64,000 nucleotides of DNA from Medicago truncatula (GCF_003473485.1 NC_053045.1:45612494-45676493), one strand, 5' to 3'; shown: positions 33,441-45,689, counted from the stretch's first letter. Numbers and translations: made by a program. Notes: generated by a model not told the origin, from the letters alone.

Positions 33441-34131
33441 TGGGAATGAATCAGTTAATTTCAATTTCAGAAAAAAAGTTCGTAATTAGGATTTGCTGAG
33501 ATGTTGGTAACTTGTTTTTGTTTCGGATCCTATATATGTTGAAGGTCTTGGGCTGTAACACTATTATGATGTATTTTATTTTTAAGCTTTTTTGTTGACT
33601 TGAACTATGATAATCTCATTTGGTAAACATGAACTAATTCCACTTGTTTACTTCTTGAAAGATTGTGTCACAATTTTTAGAAAACTTAAAAAATAACCGA
33701 TCAAGTTAATTTATTTTATGGAATTGTTGAACATATTTGTCACGCTGTTAAAATTTTACAAAAATGGTCAAACATGCCAATTGCCAACTATGTGGAAAAC
33801 ACATAACGTAAGGATGAACTCTTTGTGGCTTAATTTGTGGAAACTCTTACGAGTGAGTGTTGTTCTGTTTGAACAAGAGTTTAACACGATCCTTGTTGTT
33901 CTGTTCAGCTCAACAGAGATGTTTGATTTGATCATGCTTTTCCTTTTTAGCTGGTTTCTATATTTGATCATAATTTGTGTAGCTTGTATGGTCTGTTGTG
34001 TGGTTATTGTGATTCTAGCTGTTTTTTCGCTTGGGGCCTGGTAGGATTGATTTTACTTTCATGGAATATAACAATGTGAGATCCTTCCTCTCTTCAGAAA
34101 GTAGCAACACTTAAATCAATTGGATTTTGTT

Positions 34132-34494
34132 TCTTGCTTCATCTTTAGTAAAGGTAAATTCTGCACCATCTTTGTATCTCAATTTTTTTAGTGATTGTTG
34201 GATTGGGTTCAATCATTTATACCTCAAATTTACTTTTATTTTGTTTTTGTTCTCACATTCCTTCTAAATACTTGCACCTAGAAGACTTTTGTTGTTTCAA
34301 GAGAAGCTATGAAAGATGGTGTTGCGATCCAAAAAGATTTTTGTTGCATTAGCTTGCTTAGATCCCCTCATGGCTAATGTTTTTTATTTTATTTTAAATT
34401 TTGGTGGAAAAAGTGATTATTACTAGGTTTAGTTGGGATATCTTATTTCGATTTGTAATGTTATCCAAAATCGTTGATCTAAATCTTGATTTAG
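34132..34494 (+). repeat. VTL segmental duplication: downstream block, copy A
   Basis: About 85-90% similar by eye to 40042-40379 downstream of copy B, including the phrase GAAGCTATGAAAGATGGTGT. It shows the duplication reaches well past the genes. No ORF recognised. Confidence 0.8.
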
Positions 34495-34717
34495 TAACAA
34501 TTTTCAAGTGTTGCTAGCATGGCCGTTCCTACGAATTCGAAGGCTCGACTCTATAATTGAAAAGAGGCCCGTATTAAAATAAAAACGTATTTTTTTTTTT
34601 TAAAACAACAATATGTTCTATTTAAATTTTTTTAAAAGATAAATATAAGGTGTCGCATATATGCGATACATCCAAAGGTGAAAATCACTACCGTATACTT
34701 GAGGAACCTCAAACCAC

Positions 34718-36525
34718 CACTACAAGAAACATTGCATTTTGCCAGGGATTTTTACAGGGGCATAAAACCCCTGACAAATTTCCCAGGGCCTAAGCCAAGG
34801 AAACCCCTGGCAAATTGTCATTGGTAAAAGCCGGACCCACTTACCATAACACAGGGGTATTCCCTCGCATATTGACATAATTCCCTGTCTTTAATTTACC
34901 CGCGAAATTGAAAATAAAAAAGCCTGCACCGGTCAGCTTTTAGCAGCCATAACCGAGGGCTTTTCCCACAAGCAGCCCCTCACATATGCTAAACTGCAGG
35001 GAATCTCTGCAATTTCCCAATTGACTTGACATGAGCCTGAAAAGTTTATGCAAAAGCTGTCATGCCAGGGGTTAAACCCCTGGGATATTGCTCAAGGCCC
35101 TGGTTTTTTCCCTACCATTCTGCAGCTACACACAGCTAGGATTACAGCTAAGATTTGACTACATTTTGCCAGGGGCACACCCTCGGATGACCCCTGACAT
35201 TATTTCCCTCTATATAACTCCAACGTAACCTTGTGCCACAGACTTAGAAAAATTTATACAACTCTTCAATATTCTTCATACACTTCTACTCACTTCTACA
35301 CTCTACTCTTATTCAACATCAAGAAACTTTTTTAATTTGGTAAAAATCTATTATTTTATTTTATTTTATTTGTGTTGAAATTTATATATAGTTGAATTTT
35401 TTGAGTTTTCAAGTAGTTTGAAATATATAATGTTTGTTTTTTTTAGATATATTTGATGATTTAATTTTTGCATGATTTGTTATTATTTTGTTAATATATA
35501 TTTCAATTTTTTTTTTTAATTAAACTGTTAAGGAAAAATTGTTCAAAAAACAGTTAAGGAAAATAAATTAGACAAAAACGTTTTTTTACTTTTTATTTAT
35601 TCAAAATTTAAATAAATAAATGTAATAATGATATATATATTGATGATGTTGGATGTTAGTTACATGCTATTTGCAATTATTTATGGAATTACATGACGTG
35701 GGTATAGTTATAGTTATACTAGAATGAATCCTAATTAAGTTTATACTATATAGTATTTTTTATTTAATTTAGAATTGATATAAATTGTAAAAAAATATAG
35801 CATATTTTTTAATTAATAAAAAAAACTGTTTATTTAAATAAACTGTTTTTTAAAACTTTCTTTTTTAATTTATGGAAAATCGTTTTTTAAACTTGGTAGT
35901 AAAATATCTGATATATTTTAAAATAAAAATTGTTTGTGTAATCTTTTTTTAAAAATATATTATTTTTATAATTTGAAAAGCTGGTTTTTATATAAAACAA
36001 TTCATAAAAAATAATTTAATTTATTAAAATGAATTTTAATACAAATAATTGTATTTCAAAAACAACTTTTTTAAAAATTAGAGTTTTTAATTAATTTAAA
36101 TACATTTTATTAATTAAAATTAATTTATTAATTAATTAAAAATTCGTTTTTATAAATAAAACATTTTTTAAAAAAATATAATATGGACGTTTGCCAGGGG
36201 TTAAACCCCTCGCATGTCCTTGGTTTTTTGCTGATTTGACTTGCCTTTCCGTCAGTTAGTCACGTCAGCACAGTCGCAGTCAGAGTCTGCAAAGTTGCAG
36301 ACGTAAGCGAGTGAATATGCCAGGGGTTATGCCAGGGAAAAAGCCTGACAATATACCAGGGGTTTAGCCCCTCGTTTTTCTTCCAGGGGGCAAAATGTTT
36401 GCGACGAGCGCTTTTGCCATTGCTTCTGCCCCTGGCAAATTCCCTCACAAACGTCCCTTTTCCTAGGGACTCTGTCCTTTTGACAGGGATTTTGCCCCTG
36501 GCAAAAGGTAATGTTTCTTGTAGTG
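34718..36525. mobile_element. Non-autonomous CACTA (En/Spm) transposon
   Basis: A 1,808-bp element with CACTACAAGAAACATT at the left and its complement at the right end, flanked by a 3-bp duplication CAC (34715-34717 and 36526-36528). Subterminal regions are full of CCAGGGG / CCCCTGG words in both orientations, several fused as palindromes around GGGGTTAAACCCC; these are the likely transposase-binding repeats. The middle (35340-36180) is very AT-rich. A promoter-like TCTATATAACTCC at about 35210 is followed by a C/T-rich leader-like stretch but no ORF. Confidence 0.92.
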
Positions 36526-36890
36526 CACCCTCCCAAAAAAACGCCCACCTAACACCAAAAGCAAGATGACCCAATTCTAATAGGCCTAAAACAAGACAAC
36601 AGAAGAGGAAAAAGAAATCAAATCGGGAAGAAGAAAAGGAAAGTCCGATGGAGTGATGGTGATGGTATGCGTGGTATCAGAGAGAAAGATAATAAGAAAT
36701 TTGTTTTTAGTGGGGTAGTACTTAGGGGAAGCCCAACTCCATTAAATTTCTTACACACCCCAATGTCCGGCTCTGGTTGCTAGATGTCAATTATGTTGTA
36801 GTATACAAGTAAAACTACATCCACATATTAGGACTTAGTACAAGTGAAACTACACCCACATTAAAACATTAGAGAATCCTACAATCCACC

Positions 36891-37000
36891 AAGTGGCGTT
36901 GCGAGTATCGGAGTAGGGGTTCAGACTTTTAAATTTTAATTAATAATTATAATAATATGTAATTAAAAAAATATTGCACTCACAAGTTTATCTATTCACG
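36891..37000. mobile_element. Truncated hAT element, left end only
   Basis: AGTGGCGTTGCGAGTATCGG followed by GGGGTTCAGACTTTTAAA parallels the left end of the element at 4892. No right end found. Confidence 0.5.
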
Positions 37001-37365
37001 AGGAAAAAGTGATAATAAAGGAAAATTGACATAGTACAATTTTCAGCTATTTCAAAAAAAGGGAAAAGTGAATGAAGGGTAAGAATGTGGTTGTAGGCTT
37101 GTAGCAATAGCACTACACATACACTGAGAGTGAAAATATTTAAAAAAAAAAACTAAAATAAATGAAGGTATTTTAAAGATATAAATTATCATTAAGTAGA
37201 AGAGAAGTTGTCAAAATTTGCATATTTTTCATTCTAAAAAATATGTACATACTTTTGTTTATATTTGGTTATGGATAGAGGTACTAAGTAGTGCACTAAA
37301 AGTTTTAGTAGGTCATTTTGAAGGGTGATTTTACAAATTGTAAAGTGCTAAGTTTTGGCTGTCTT

Positions 37366-37540
37366 CCCTCTGTGGCTTTCGTGTGGATACCACACTCCCT
37401 TCAATTTATTAATATCAACTTTAATTTGGTTGCCACTAGCCTGTGGCGTGCACACTCTCAAATATTTTTATCCATTCTCTCAACATTTTTCCAAATATAT
37501 TTGACTCTGTTCCAAAAAAAAAAAAAATGCCAAATGCCTC
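37366..37540 (+). repeat. VTL segmental duplication: distal upstream block, copy B
   Basis: Shares TTCGTGTGGATACCACACTC and GTGGCGTGCACACTC with 28512 and (inverted) 43925. Confidence 0.8.
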
Positions 37541-38149
37541 ATGAGTCATTATTTCATCTGTGTACTATACTCCCACTATCTCGCATTCGTTTACTTTTAT
37601 AGTGCTACCTCGGATTACTTTCTTCATATTAATCTTTTTTCTTGTTTGTTCATTAAAAAAAGTGTACTTTGTCGATAGGGTCGAATTTTATTTATGGTTA
37701 AAGGTAATGCGTGAGTCTTAAGAATATTATTAATTACATTCATATTTTAGAGATAAAAATTAGAGTATTTTTTTTTATCCCTTTTTATTTTTAATATGAG
37801 ACGAGGAATATGGAAATCCGAATTCGAACCGGAAATTTTCATAAAATGTCTTCACAAACAAACCACGTACGGTAGCAATGGGCACAATATAAAACACGCT
37901 CGTACTGAAGCAAGAGTAATATCTAAAGACTAAATAATCTAGGGCAAGTTGAGTGCTTAGGAGTTCTACCATCATTCTGCTGTTTTATCACATGCACAGA
38001 TTTGGTTTGAGTTTATTTGGAAGCTTATACAACCAATTTCATAATGTTTTTGTCCTTCTTCCAATATTTATCAAATATGCACGGAAACTATAAAACGTAC
38101 GCTGAACATAAAAAGTTGATTTGTATGGCAAATTCTACATTACACTCAA

Positions 38150-38520
38150 CATATTTGAGTGTACTGGTACATCAATCCTTTAATTTTATAGGTAAATGAA
38201 TTGTTTTTTTGAAGAAAAATATTATTTTTTTATCATTTATAATTATAATGATTAAATCTTATTCATCAAAAGTGTAAACGAAATAATTTTTTTTTTAATT
38301 TTTATCGCTCATAATAGAGAATTTTGATTATTTTATACGATAATATGTAAAAAAATTACTATGATTCTTATAAACAATGAATGATGCGTTTTTCTTCTGA
38401 AATCACATTTTTTAAAATATAAATGCCGACAAATAACTATTTATTTCATAAAATTGATCGTTAGTTTATAGATTTATGAAACAAGAGTACCAGTATACCT
38501 CAATGTACCAGTGTACCGTA
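38150..38520. repeat. Possible MITE upstream of VTL copy B
   Basis: TGAGTGTACTGGTACATCAA on the left and, on the complement of the right side, GTACACTGGTACATTGAGG. Interrupts the region shared with copy A. Ends not resolved. Confidence 0.35.
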
Positions 38521-38861
38521 GAAGTTCCCGACTTGTATAGATTACATTATGGTGGAATATATGAGATTTGGATAAACTTTTGGGTTATGAATTTTTAAAT
38601 GAAAAACAAGAACTATTAATTAAAAAATTGTCACCAACTTGTAGAGCTAGTGCCATCCGCACTACCTCCTTTCTCCTTTATCAATAATAATTTATTTATG
38701 TGACAATATACACTATATCTAAAGTTAATTAATCATATCCCTCTCTAGCTATAAATATAGTTCATTAGAAGCATGAGTTCTCCACAAGCTCTTAATATCA
38801 TATTCCAATTTCCTCTTATATTTCAACACTTGATTTATAATTGTACCCTAATTTGTCCTTC

Positions 38862-39536
38862 ATGGCCTCACAAATTGGAGCAAGAACTAATGGGATCTCA
38901 CCAAACAATTTCGAGGTTGAGATCCCTATCCATGCTAATAGTTCTCTCAAAGTTGAAAAAGAGAGCAACAACATTGATTACTTTCAAAGGGCACAATGGC
39001 TTAGAGCAGCCATGTTAGGAGCCAATGATGGACTAATCACCGTTGCATCGTTGATGATTGGTGTTGGAGCTATAAAAGAAGACATCAAAGTAATGCTCCT
39101 AGCTGGTTTCGCTGGTTTAGTAGCTGGTGCTTGTAGCATGGCAATTGGTGAGTTTGTTTCTGTTTATACTCAATATGACATTGAGATAGCTCAGATAAAA
39201 AGAGAAAGAGAAGCTAATAATAATAACAATGATGATGAAAGTAGTGAAAGGGAGAAATTGCCAAATCCATTTCAAGCAGCCCTAGCATCAGCACTTGCAT
39301 TTTCTATTGGTGCAGTGATGCCATTGCTAGCAGCTGCATTTATAAAGAATCACAAAACCAGAATGGGTGTTGTTGCTGCTGTGGTTAGCTTTGCATTGTT
39401 GGTGTTTGGAGGAGTTGGTGCATTGGTTGGAAAAACTCCTTTGATGAGGTCTTGTGTTAGAGTTCTTATTGGAGGTTGGATGGCTATGGCCATTACTTTT
39501 GGTTTCACTAAATTGATTGGCAATACTGGACTTTGA
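38862..39536 (+). CDS. VTL: Vacuolar iron transporter-like protein, near-identical copy B
   Basis: Single exon, 224 residues, start MASQIGARTNGIS. From residue 21 (EVEIPIHANSS) to the stop the protein is identical to copy A, and the DNA differs at very few positions (for example a GCT versus GCG Ala codon before GACSMAIGEF). The first 20 codons differ from copy A at about seven residues. Membrane layout and predicted iron-transport role as for copy A. The TATA box is at 38750-38757. An overlapping upstream frame (MSSPQALN, 38773) is kept open across the CDS start as in copy A, but its ATG is so near the TATA box that it may not be transcribed. Confidence 0.93.
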   Translation: MASQIGARTNGISPNNFEVEIPIHANSSLKVEKESNNIDYFQRAQWLRAAMLGANDGLITVASLMIGVGAIKEDIKVMLLAGFAGLVAGACSMAIGEFVSVYTQYDIEIAQIKREREANNNNNDDESSEREKLPNPFQAALASALAFSIGAVMPLLAAAFIKNHKTRMGVVAAVVSFALLVFGGVGALVGKTPLMRSCVRVLIGGWMAMAITFGFTKLIGNTGL

Positions 39537-40041
39537 CTTTAATTAATTAATGTTCTCATTTTACTACTTTTGTTTTGAAGTTATATGATCATTCTGTTTC
39601 AGGCATATATGTTATCGCAGCATAAAAATTGTGCTATGTCAGTTGTAGATATTAAAAAATGATTAAGGATTATAATTTTTATGAAAATAAATTGAGCTCT
39701 CAAAAGATAATATTTACCATTTTCCTAATCTCTTGTCAAGAACAAGAGATTTATAAAAGTGACCAAAAAATTGTTCTTAATTGCTCACCAAAAACAATCC
39801 TAAATATGTCTCATTTCCTCTCTTCACCTCACTCCATAAGAGAAATTTTAACCATTGTATTTTTAACAAACATATTGACAGAAATTTTCTCAAGTTCATT
39901 ATCTGTCACAAGAAAAGTTTTAAGCAACACCAAGATTGAAGAGATTCCACTTGTAACAGTTTTACTTCACGCTCATTATATCAGGAAATTTAACAATATG
40001 TCCTTCCGCAACACTTAAATTAATAGGATCGATTTAGTTAC
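39537..40041. other. Unshared sequence downstream of VTL copy B
   Basis: Not similar to the matching part of copy A. It holds an open frame of 119 codons (39659-40018) without motifs, homologues I recognise or gene-like signals; probably chance. Confidence 0.4.
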
Positions 40042-40379
40042 TTGCTTCATCTTTACTAAAGGTAAATTCTGCTCCATCTTTATATCTCAATTTTTTAGTG
40101 ATTGTTGGATTTGATTCAATTATTTATACCTCAAATTTACTTTTATTTTGTTTTTGTTCTCACATTCCTTCTAAATACTTGCAACTAGAAGACTTTTGTT
40201 GTTTCCAGAGAAGCTATGAAAGATGGTGTTACAAGCCAAGAAGATTTTTGTTGCATTAGCTTGCTTAGACCCCATCATGGCTAATGTTTTTTTTTTGTTG
40301 GAAAAAATGATTATTACTAGGTTTAGTTAGGATATCTTATTTCGATTTGTAATGTTATCCAAAATCGTTGATCTAAATG
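40042..40379 (+). repeat. VTL segmental duplication: downstream block, copy B
   Basis: Partner of 34132-34494. Confidence 0.8.
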
Positions 40380-40489
40380 TAGTATTTTGAATTGTTTGGA
40401 TCATGTAAAAACACTTATGTAATCTTTAGATTCAATGTGGTGGATTGAGTACAAAAACTCCTATAGATAATCCACTTTTTTCTAATCTA

Positions 40490-40808
40490 TTTCAATTATA
40501 ATTAGTAACATTTTTTGGTAGATTTACAATTTTTTAGTCTATACAATTTTGCGATACTTTTTACAACTTCTCAAAAATTATAAATGTAATATTTTTTGAG
40601 TGCCGGTGATACAAAAAGTGTTACAATAATGTAACATTTGCGACATTTTTTGAATGTATAGATAATACTATAAAATGTAACTAAAGCTTCTTAGTAACAT
40701 TGGCTTTATCTAACAATTGCGCAAATGTTACTGATTTTAATTAGTAACATTTTTTTGATTTAGTGACAATTTTCATATGTTACTGGATGTCAATTATGTT
40801 GTAGTGAT
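40490..40808. mobile_element. CACTA-type right-end fragment
   Basis: Ends ATTATGTTGTAGTG (complement CACTACAACATAAT). Upstream are repeated AGTAACATTTTTT / AAATGTTACT words in both orientations, as in subterminal arrays. No left end found. A piece of the same end (GATGTCAATTATGTTGTAGT) is at 36784. Confidence 0.55.
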
Positions 40809-41057
40809 TGAAGAAACCTTGCTGTTGAAAAGTTGATGGCAGGGCGTGTTGGCCTGTTTTGTCACTCTACTTCTTGTATGGGAAGAAACTCCATGCAGAT
40901 ACATCATATTATGGCATATAAAGCTCAATTTCGACAGCAAAGAATCTTTATCAACATTCATATATGTTGAAAATAATTTCAAGCATTCATACATGAAAGA
41001 CAAAATCTAATTCTTATTCACAAACACTACTTTTTTTACTTGATAAATACCACTCTT

Positions 41058-41058
41058 T

Positions 41059-41122
<64 letters not shown>
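41058..41122. repeat. (AC)n(TA)n compound microsatellite
   Basis: About 12 AC units then about 19 TA units. The rest of 41125-41640 is AT-rich intergenic with a possible decayed SINE at 41505-41590 (box-B-like GTCACGAGTTCAATTTTC). Confidence 0.85.
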
Positions 41123-41124
<2 letters not shown>

Positions 41125-41641
41125 TTTTGTTTATGAAACTAATTGTATACCACGAACTAAAATATTGTTAATTAAAGAGTGCATTTTTTTTTTTAATCAG
41201 CAAATTTTATTAAAATTCAGATCTCTATTCAAGATGAATAGAGATCGGTGAAATAGAAAATACAAACGAAAGACGCTCTATAAAATAATACATTTCTTTA
41301 TAGTTACGTTTTACTAGGAACATGAAGGAGATAAGGTATAAACAAACAAAGATGAAGAGATAAAGATAACATAAAAATCTTCTTCAAATAAAAAAGATAA
41401 CATAAAAACCTTGGATATAATATTGCACAAAGTAGCCACGACAAACACAAATTAAATTCAGTAAAGAAAAACAAAGACAGTTCTGATCAATAATATTACA
41501 GGGGTCGGAGTAATAACGTCATATGGTGGTTTGAAGGAGTAACATGATAAGAAGGTCACGAGTTCAATTTTCCCACAAACAAAAATAACAACTAAGGACT
41601 AACATTTATCATGAAATAAAACGATAACACTATTAAAGTGA

Positions 41642-42316
41642 TCAAAGTCCAGTGGTGCCAATCAATTTGGTGAAACCAAAAGTAATGGCCATAGCCATCC
41701 AACCTCCAATAAGAACTCTAACACAAGACCTCATCAAAGGAGTTTTTCCAACCAATGCACCAACTCCTCCAAACACCAACAATGCAAAGCTAACCACAGC
41801 AGCAACAACACCCATTCTGGTTTTGTGATTCTTTATAAATGCAGCTGCTAGCAATGGCATCACTGCACCAATAGAAAATGCAAGTGCTGATGCTAGGGCT
41901 GCTTGAAATGGATTTGGCAATTTCTCCCTTTCACTACTTTCATCATCATTGTTATTATTATTAGCTTCTCTTTCTCTTTTTATCTGAGCTATCTCAATGT
42001 CATATTGAGTATAAACAGAAACAAACTCACCAATTGCCATGCTACAAGCACCCGCTACTAAACCAGCGAAACCAGCTAGGAGCATTACTTTGATGTCTTC
42101 TTTTATAGCTCCAACACCAATCATCAACGACGCAACGGTGATTAGTCCATCATTGGCTCCTAACATGGCTGCTCTAAGCCATTGTGCCCTTTGAAAGTAA
42201 TCAATGTTGTTGCTCTCTTTTTCAACTTTGAGAGAACTATTAGCATGGATAGGGATCTCAACCTCGAAATTGTTTGGTGAGCTTCCAATAGTTTTTGTTC
42301 CAAGTTGTGAGGCCAT
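41642..42316 (-). CDS. VTL: Vacuolar iron transporter-like protein, near-identical copy C (inverted)
   Basis: Single exon, 224 residues, start MASQLGTKTIGSS. Same protein as copies A and B from residue 21 on, except GTTGL instead of GNTGL at the C-terminus. The N-terminus and the 3' flank (CACTTTAATA.TGTTATCGTT) are closer to copy A, so A and C form the most recent pair, now in opposite orientation. TATA box at 42428-42435. The upstream ATG present in A and B (AGCATGAGTTCTCC) is ATA here. Function as for copy A. Confidence 0.93.
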   Translation of the reverse strand: MASQLGTKTIGSSPNNFEVEIPIHANSSLKVEKESNNIDYFQRAQWLRAAMLGANDGLITVASLMIGVGAIKEDIKVMLLAGFAGLVAGACSMAIGEFVSVYTQYDIEIAQIKREREANNNNNDDESSEREKLPNPFQAALASALAFSIGAVMPLLAAAFIKNHKTRMGVVAAVVSFALLVFGGVGALVGKTPLMRSCVRVLIGGWMAMAITFGFTKLIGTTGL

Positions 42317-42639
42317 GAAGGACAAATTAGGGTACAATTATAAATCACAAGTGTTGAAATAGAAAGAAAGAGGAAATTGGAATATGATATTAAGAGCTTG
42401 TGGAGAACTTATGCTTCTAATGAAGGGTATTTATAGCCAGAGAGGGGATATGATATTATGATTAATCAACTTTGGTTATAGTTTATATTAATTGTCACTT
42501 AAATTAATATTGATAGAAAGGAGAGGAGGTGGTGAAGAGAGCACTATCTACTAGTTGGTGGCAATTTTCTTAATTAATAACTTTGGTTCACCGGTTAAAA
42601 ATTCGTAACCTAAAAGTGGATCCAAATCTCATATGTTCC

Positions 42640-43900
42640 TCTTAATGGAGTATATTCTATATCATCTAACTTTTTATAGTTTCTACTTTCTGTACATATT
42701 TGAATCATGGACAAAAACATAATTATGAAAATTAATGAGCACAAATAAGTTAAATCCCTAAAAAAAAGTTCGCAAAATGATTGTTAATGTTACCTTAAGT
42801 AATACTCCCTTTAGTGGAGACTAGCTAGCTCCTATCGTTAGATTCAACCTTTGTTGGTTAAAAAAAAGATTGGTTTGAAGGAATACAAGATGCTTACATC
42901 GAAAAATAAGTGAATTCTTGTGTGCTTTTAGATTAGAAAAAATGTGAAACTCGGTTTAATCTAAGTAAAGATCCTCTCTGTTACATAAAATGGAAATCAT
43001 TATTATTATTGTTTTGGTGTATAAATATTCGATTAATGTCATCAATTCTCGAAATGCATGCATTTATACCCTTACTTTACTTTTAAACTATAGTAATTGA
43101 TATTTCATTTCTGGTAGGAAATAGATAGAAAAGGAGTGGATCTCAACACGTTTAAGCCCGCCATAATATCAACAAAGATTTTAATGGATTAAAATGGCTA
43201 GGTCTAACACAAACTAAACAAAATAATAAACGGGAGCTTCTAGGGTGCAGTCATGAAACCGTTGTACTCGTAGGCATTTATTTTGTTACTTTAGAATCAG
43301 ATCGACTTGCTATATTGTACAATCTTCATTTAATGATGTGCAGCATGAAGTGGTAAACATTTGAGTGGTGGTATGGCAGCAGCACTGAGGTTCGTGAGAG
43401 ATCCAGTGACATCTATATACGTTGGATAGTGGCAGTACGGTGTTTTGGTTTCTTCCATGACATGACAAGAGGGGTGTCCTGAAATGTTTTGAAACTTCGA
43501 TCACAGCATGAATGTAATGTGAATAGAATCAAAACTTGGCATAAAGCAGTTGAGTGATTCTCCATACTGTATAAGAAATTGACACTTAGGAAGTAGGAAC
43601 TCCTAGCTCCTAAGCATACAACATCCTTTATTATTTAGTCTTATTACGTAATTCCTCCTACAATAAGTGTGTTTATTAGTAGAAAAAAATAAAATAACGT
43701 TTTATCTTGAAAATGATTGTATTGTAACCAACGGTTGTTGTTTGGACACATGAATTACCTTGAAGGCTTGAACCATAAATAAAATTAGTCTGACCAAGTA
43801 CATTTTTTTATAACAATTAATGTTTTTCTAAATTAAATTTTCACACAGTAACAAATCAAAAATTGAAAGATAAATATGACAAAAGAAATCATGTAGATGA
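42640..43900. other. Intergenic between VTL copy C and its distal upstream block
   Basis: No gene, MITE or tandem repeat recognised. Confidence 0.4.
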
Positions 43901-43924
43901 CTATGCAAGATAGTGGAAGAATAT

Positions 43925-44105
43925 CCTAATCCAAGTACAAACATGAGGCATTTGGCATTTGATAATCAAGTTAAATTAATTATTTAAAAAAATGTTGAGA
44001 ACCAAAGTGAGCACGCCACATGCTAGCTAGTGGGAACTAAAGTGAGTATTAGTAAATTGAAGGGAGTGTGGTATACACACGAAAGCCACGGGTTGCGCAC
44101 TTTCA
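43925..44105 (-). repeat. VTL segmental duplication: distal upstream block, copy C (inverted)
   Basis: The complement reads GTGCGCAACCCGTGGCTTTC then TATACCACACTCCCTTCAAT; closest to the block at 28512. Confidence 0.8.
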
Positions 44106-44466
44106 TTAAGCAAATAAAACCAAAGCTCAGCACTTATGTCTTTTTACAATTTTGTTAAATCTCTTTCCAATTGACCTAATTATTGCTTTCTCCAAAACTT
44201 TTAAAGTATGTTTGGATGGAGTAATGTTTTGAGAAAATTTAATTAATTTTAGGTGAATTATATGGTTTAGATGATAATTTATTATTTAATAATTTTGTTG
44301 AAATTTAAAGTTAGGAGAGGTATGAACCAATACCTTTCAACAGTGATTTCTTTCTACGAGCGATTATGCCGAGGAAGAAACTTTGTTACAAAAATAGAGG
44401 AAATATGTCCAATGAAAAAGACGATTTCCCATGAAATTCTTGATTCTAACAAATCTTCATTAAGAT

Positions 44467-44960
44467 TGTCGTGAATTCATACTCAAAATCAAACCAATAA
44501 ACTTAGATGTGTGGAGCAAAAGAGAATTATTAACCAATATCAAATTAACCTCAAGCAACAACAACAGACCTAGATCTAATCTAGGGATCAAGTATAAAGC
44601 CCAAAACCACAAACATAAGATAAAGAGAGAAGAAAAACAAACACACTAAGAAATATTTATCCAGTTTAGTCTAACAATTACCTACTATGGGGGAGAGATT
44701 GATCTCTTCAAACCATTATCAATGAGTTTTTTAGAAAGAGATAAAAAAAGGTTACAAGAAATTATCTTCACCAAATTCTCTAAGAACAAGAGACTCAATA
44801 TATAATTTCACTCACCTAAGGTGTTTACAAATATTTCATAATCCAAGAGAACCTCTCACCAAAGACTCTCAATCCTAAAGTTACCTCCTTTGATTTTCCA
44901 AGTTTCTCTCTCTTGAAACTCATCTCAAAACATGAAGAATGAAGCTATCTAAAAATAAAA
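44467..44960 (-). mobile_element. LTR fossil, relative of 29909-30696
   Basis: The complement follows the same order of phrases (GAGAGAGAAACTTGG, AATCAAAGGAGGTAA, GATCAATCTCTCCCCCA, GCTCCACACATC). Its position relative to the VTL unit differs from copy A, so it is an independent insertion. Truncated at its upstream end. Confidence 0.6.
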
Positions 44961-45117
44961 ATAAATAGGTAAACCGTCAATAGTTTTTTATTTTTTTGCT
45001 TTTGCTATGGTTTTGTAATTAGTTGTTTTATTTTACAAACTAAAATGATATATAAACAACTGTGATTTACCCCACACAAGGCGTACAAAAGGCAAACCAA
45101 CCAAAAGTATTTACAAT

Positions 45118-45174
45118 AGTTATGATAACTGTTTTTTTTTTTTTTTTGGTCAGGAGTTATGATAACTGTTTTTT
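45118..45174 (-). repeat. Micro poly(T) insertion with 14-20 bp direct repeats
   Basis: AGTTATGATAACTG plus T run at 45118 and 45155. The insert on the minus strand reads CCTGACC then about 16 A, closely resembling the last bases of SINE family 1 (CTACCTGAC plus A run). Confidence 0.75.
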
Positions 45175-45689
45175 AAAAAGGAGCACCACCAAAACAGAAA
45201 AAAGATTACAAGTGGGCACCCGTACAAAGGAGCGGATGTTTGCACCAGTCATGATAACTGCTTTCTATCTTTGCACTTCTTGCATTGGGGTAAGATTTTT
45301 TTCGATTTTAATATTATATTATTTTGGCCTAAAAAAAATCTTTAAAAAACTATCAATAGTTATAGATCACATGATAGTTTTACTTTTCATATATTCTCAA
45401 TAATAATAATAATAATAATAGTAATAAATAATAATCTCATTGTACTATTAAGTCGGTTTATTGATGTTTCCATCTATTTAGAAGTCGGAAAATGTTTAGC
45501 ATGCACTCATTAAGTGTATACACCTTGAGGGAGAAACAAATAAAAAAGAATGATATAATAAATGTGATAGGTTAATGATGTGATAGCAAGATAAATATAA
45601 ATGAAAAATAGTGTTGAATGAATATAGGAAAAGATGAGGTGTACAAATATTATTGTTGTTAGAAGTCTAACAAAGTTTTTTTTTTAACA

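Noticed and set aside
33718-34044. A 108-codon frame with a hydrophobic C-terminal half
   Set aside because: Not preserved in the matching region of copy B and without recognisable motifs; treated as chance.
34650-34670. Palindrome TCGCATATATGCGA as a regulatory operator
   Set aside because: An isolated short palindrome in AT-rich DNA with no gene beside it; likely chance.
36260-36574. Two overlapping minus-strand frames of 73-104 codons
   Set aside because: They lie over the G/C-rich subterminal repeats of the CACTA element and read its CCAGGGG words.
39659-40018. A 119-codon frame downstream of VTL copy B
   Set aside because: AT-rich, no motif, no partner in copy A, no promoter signal.
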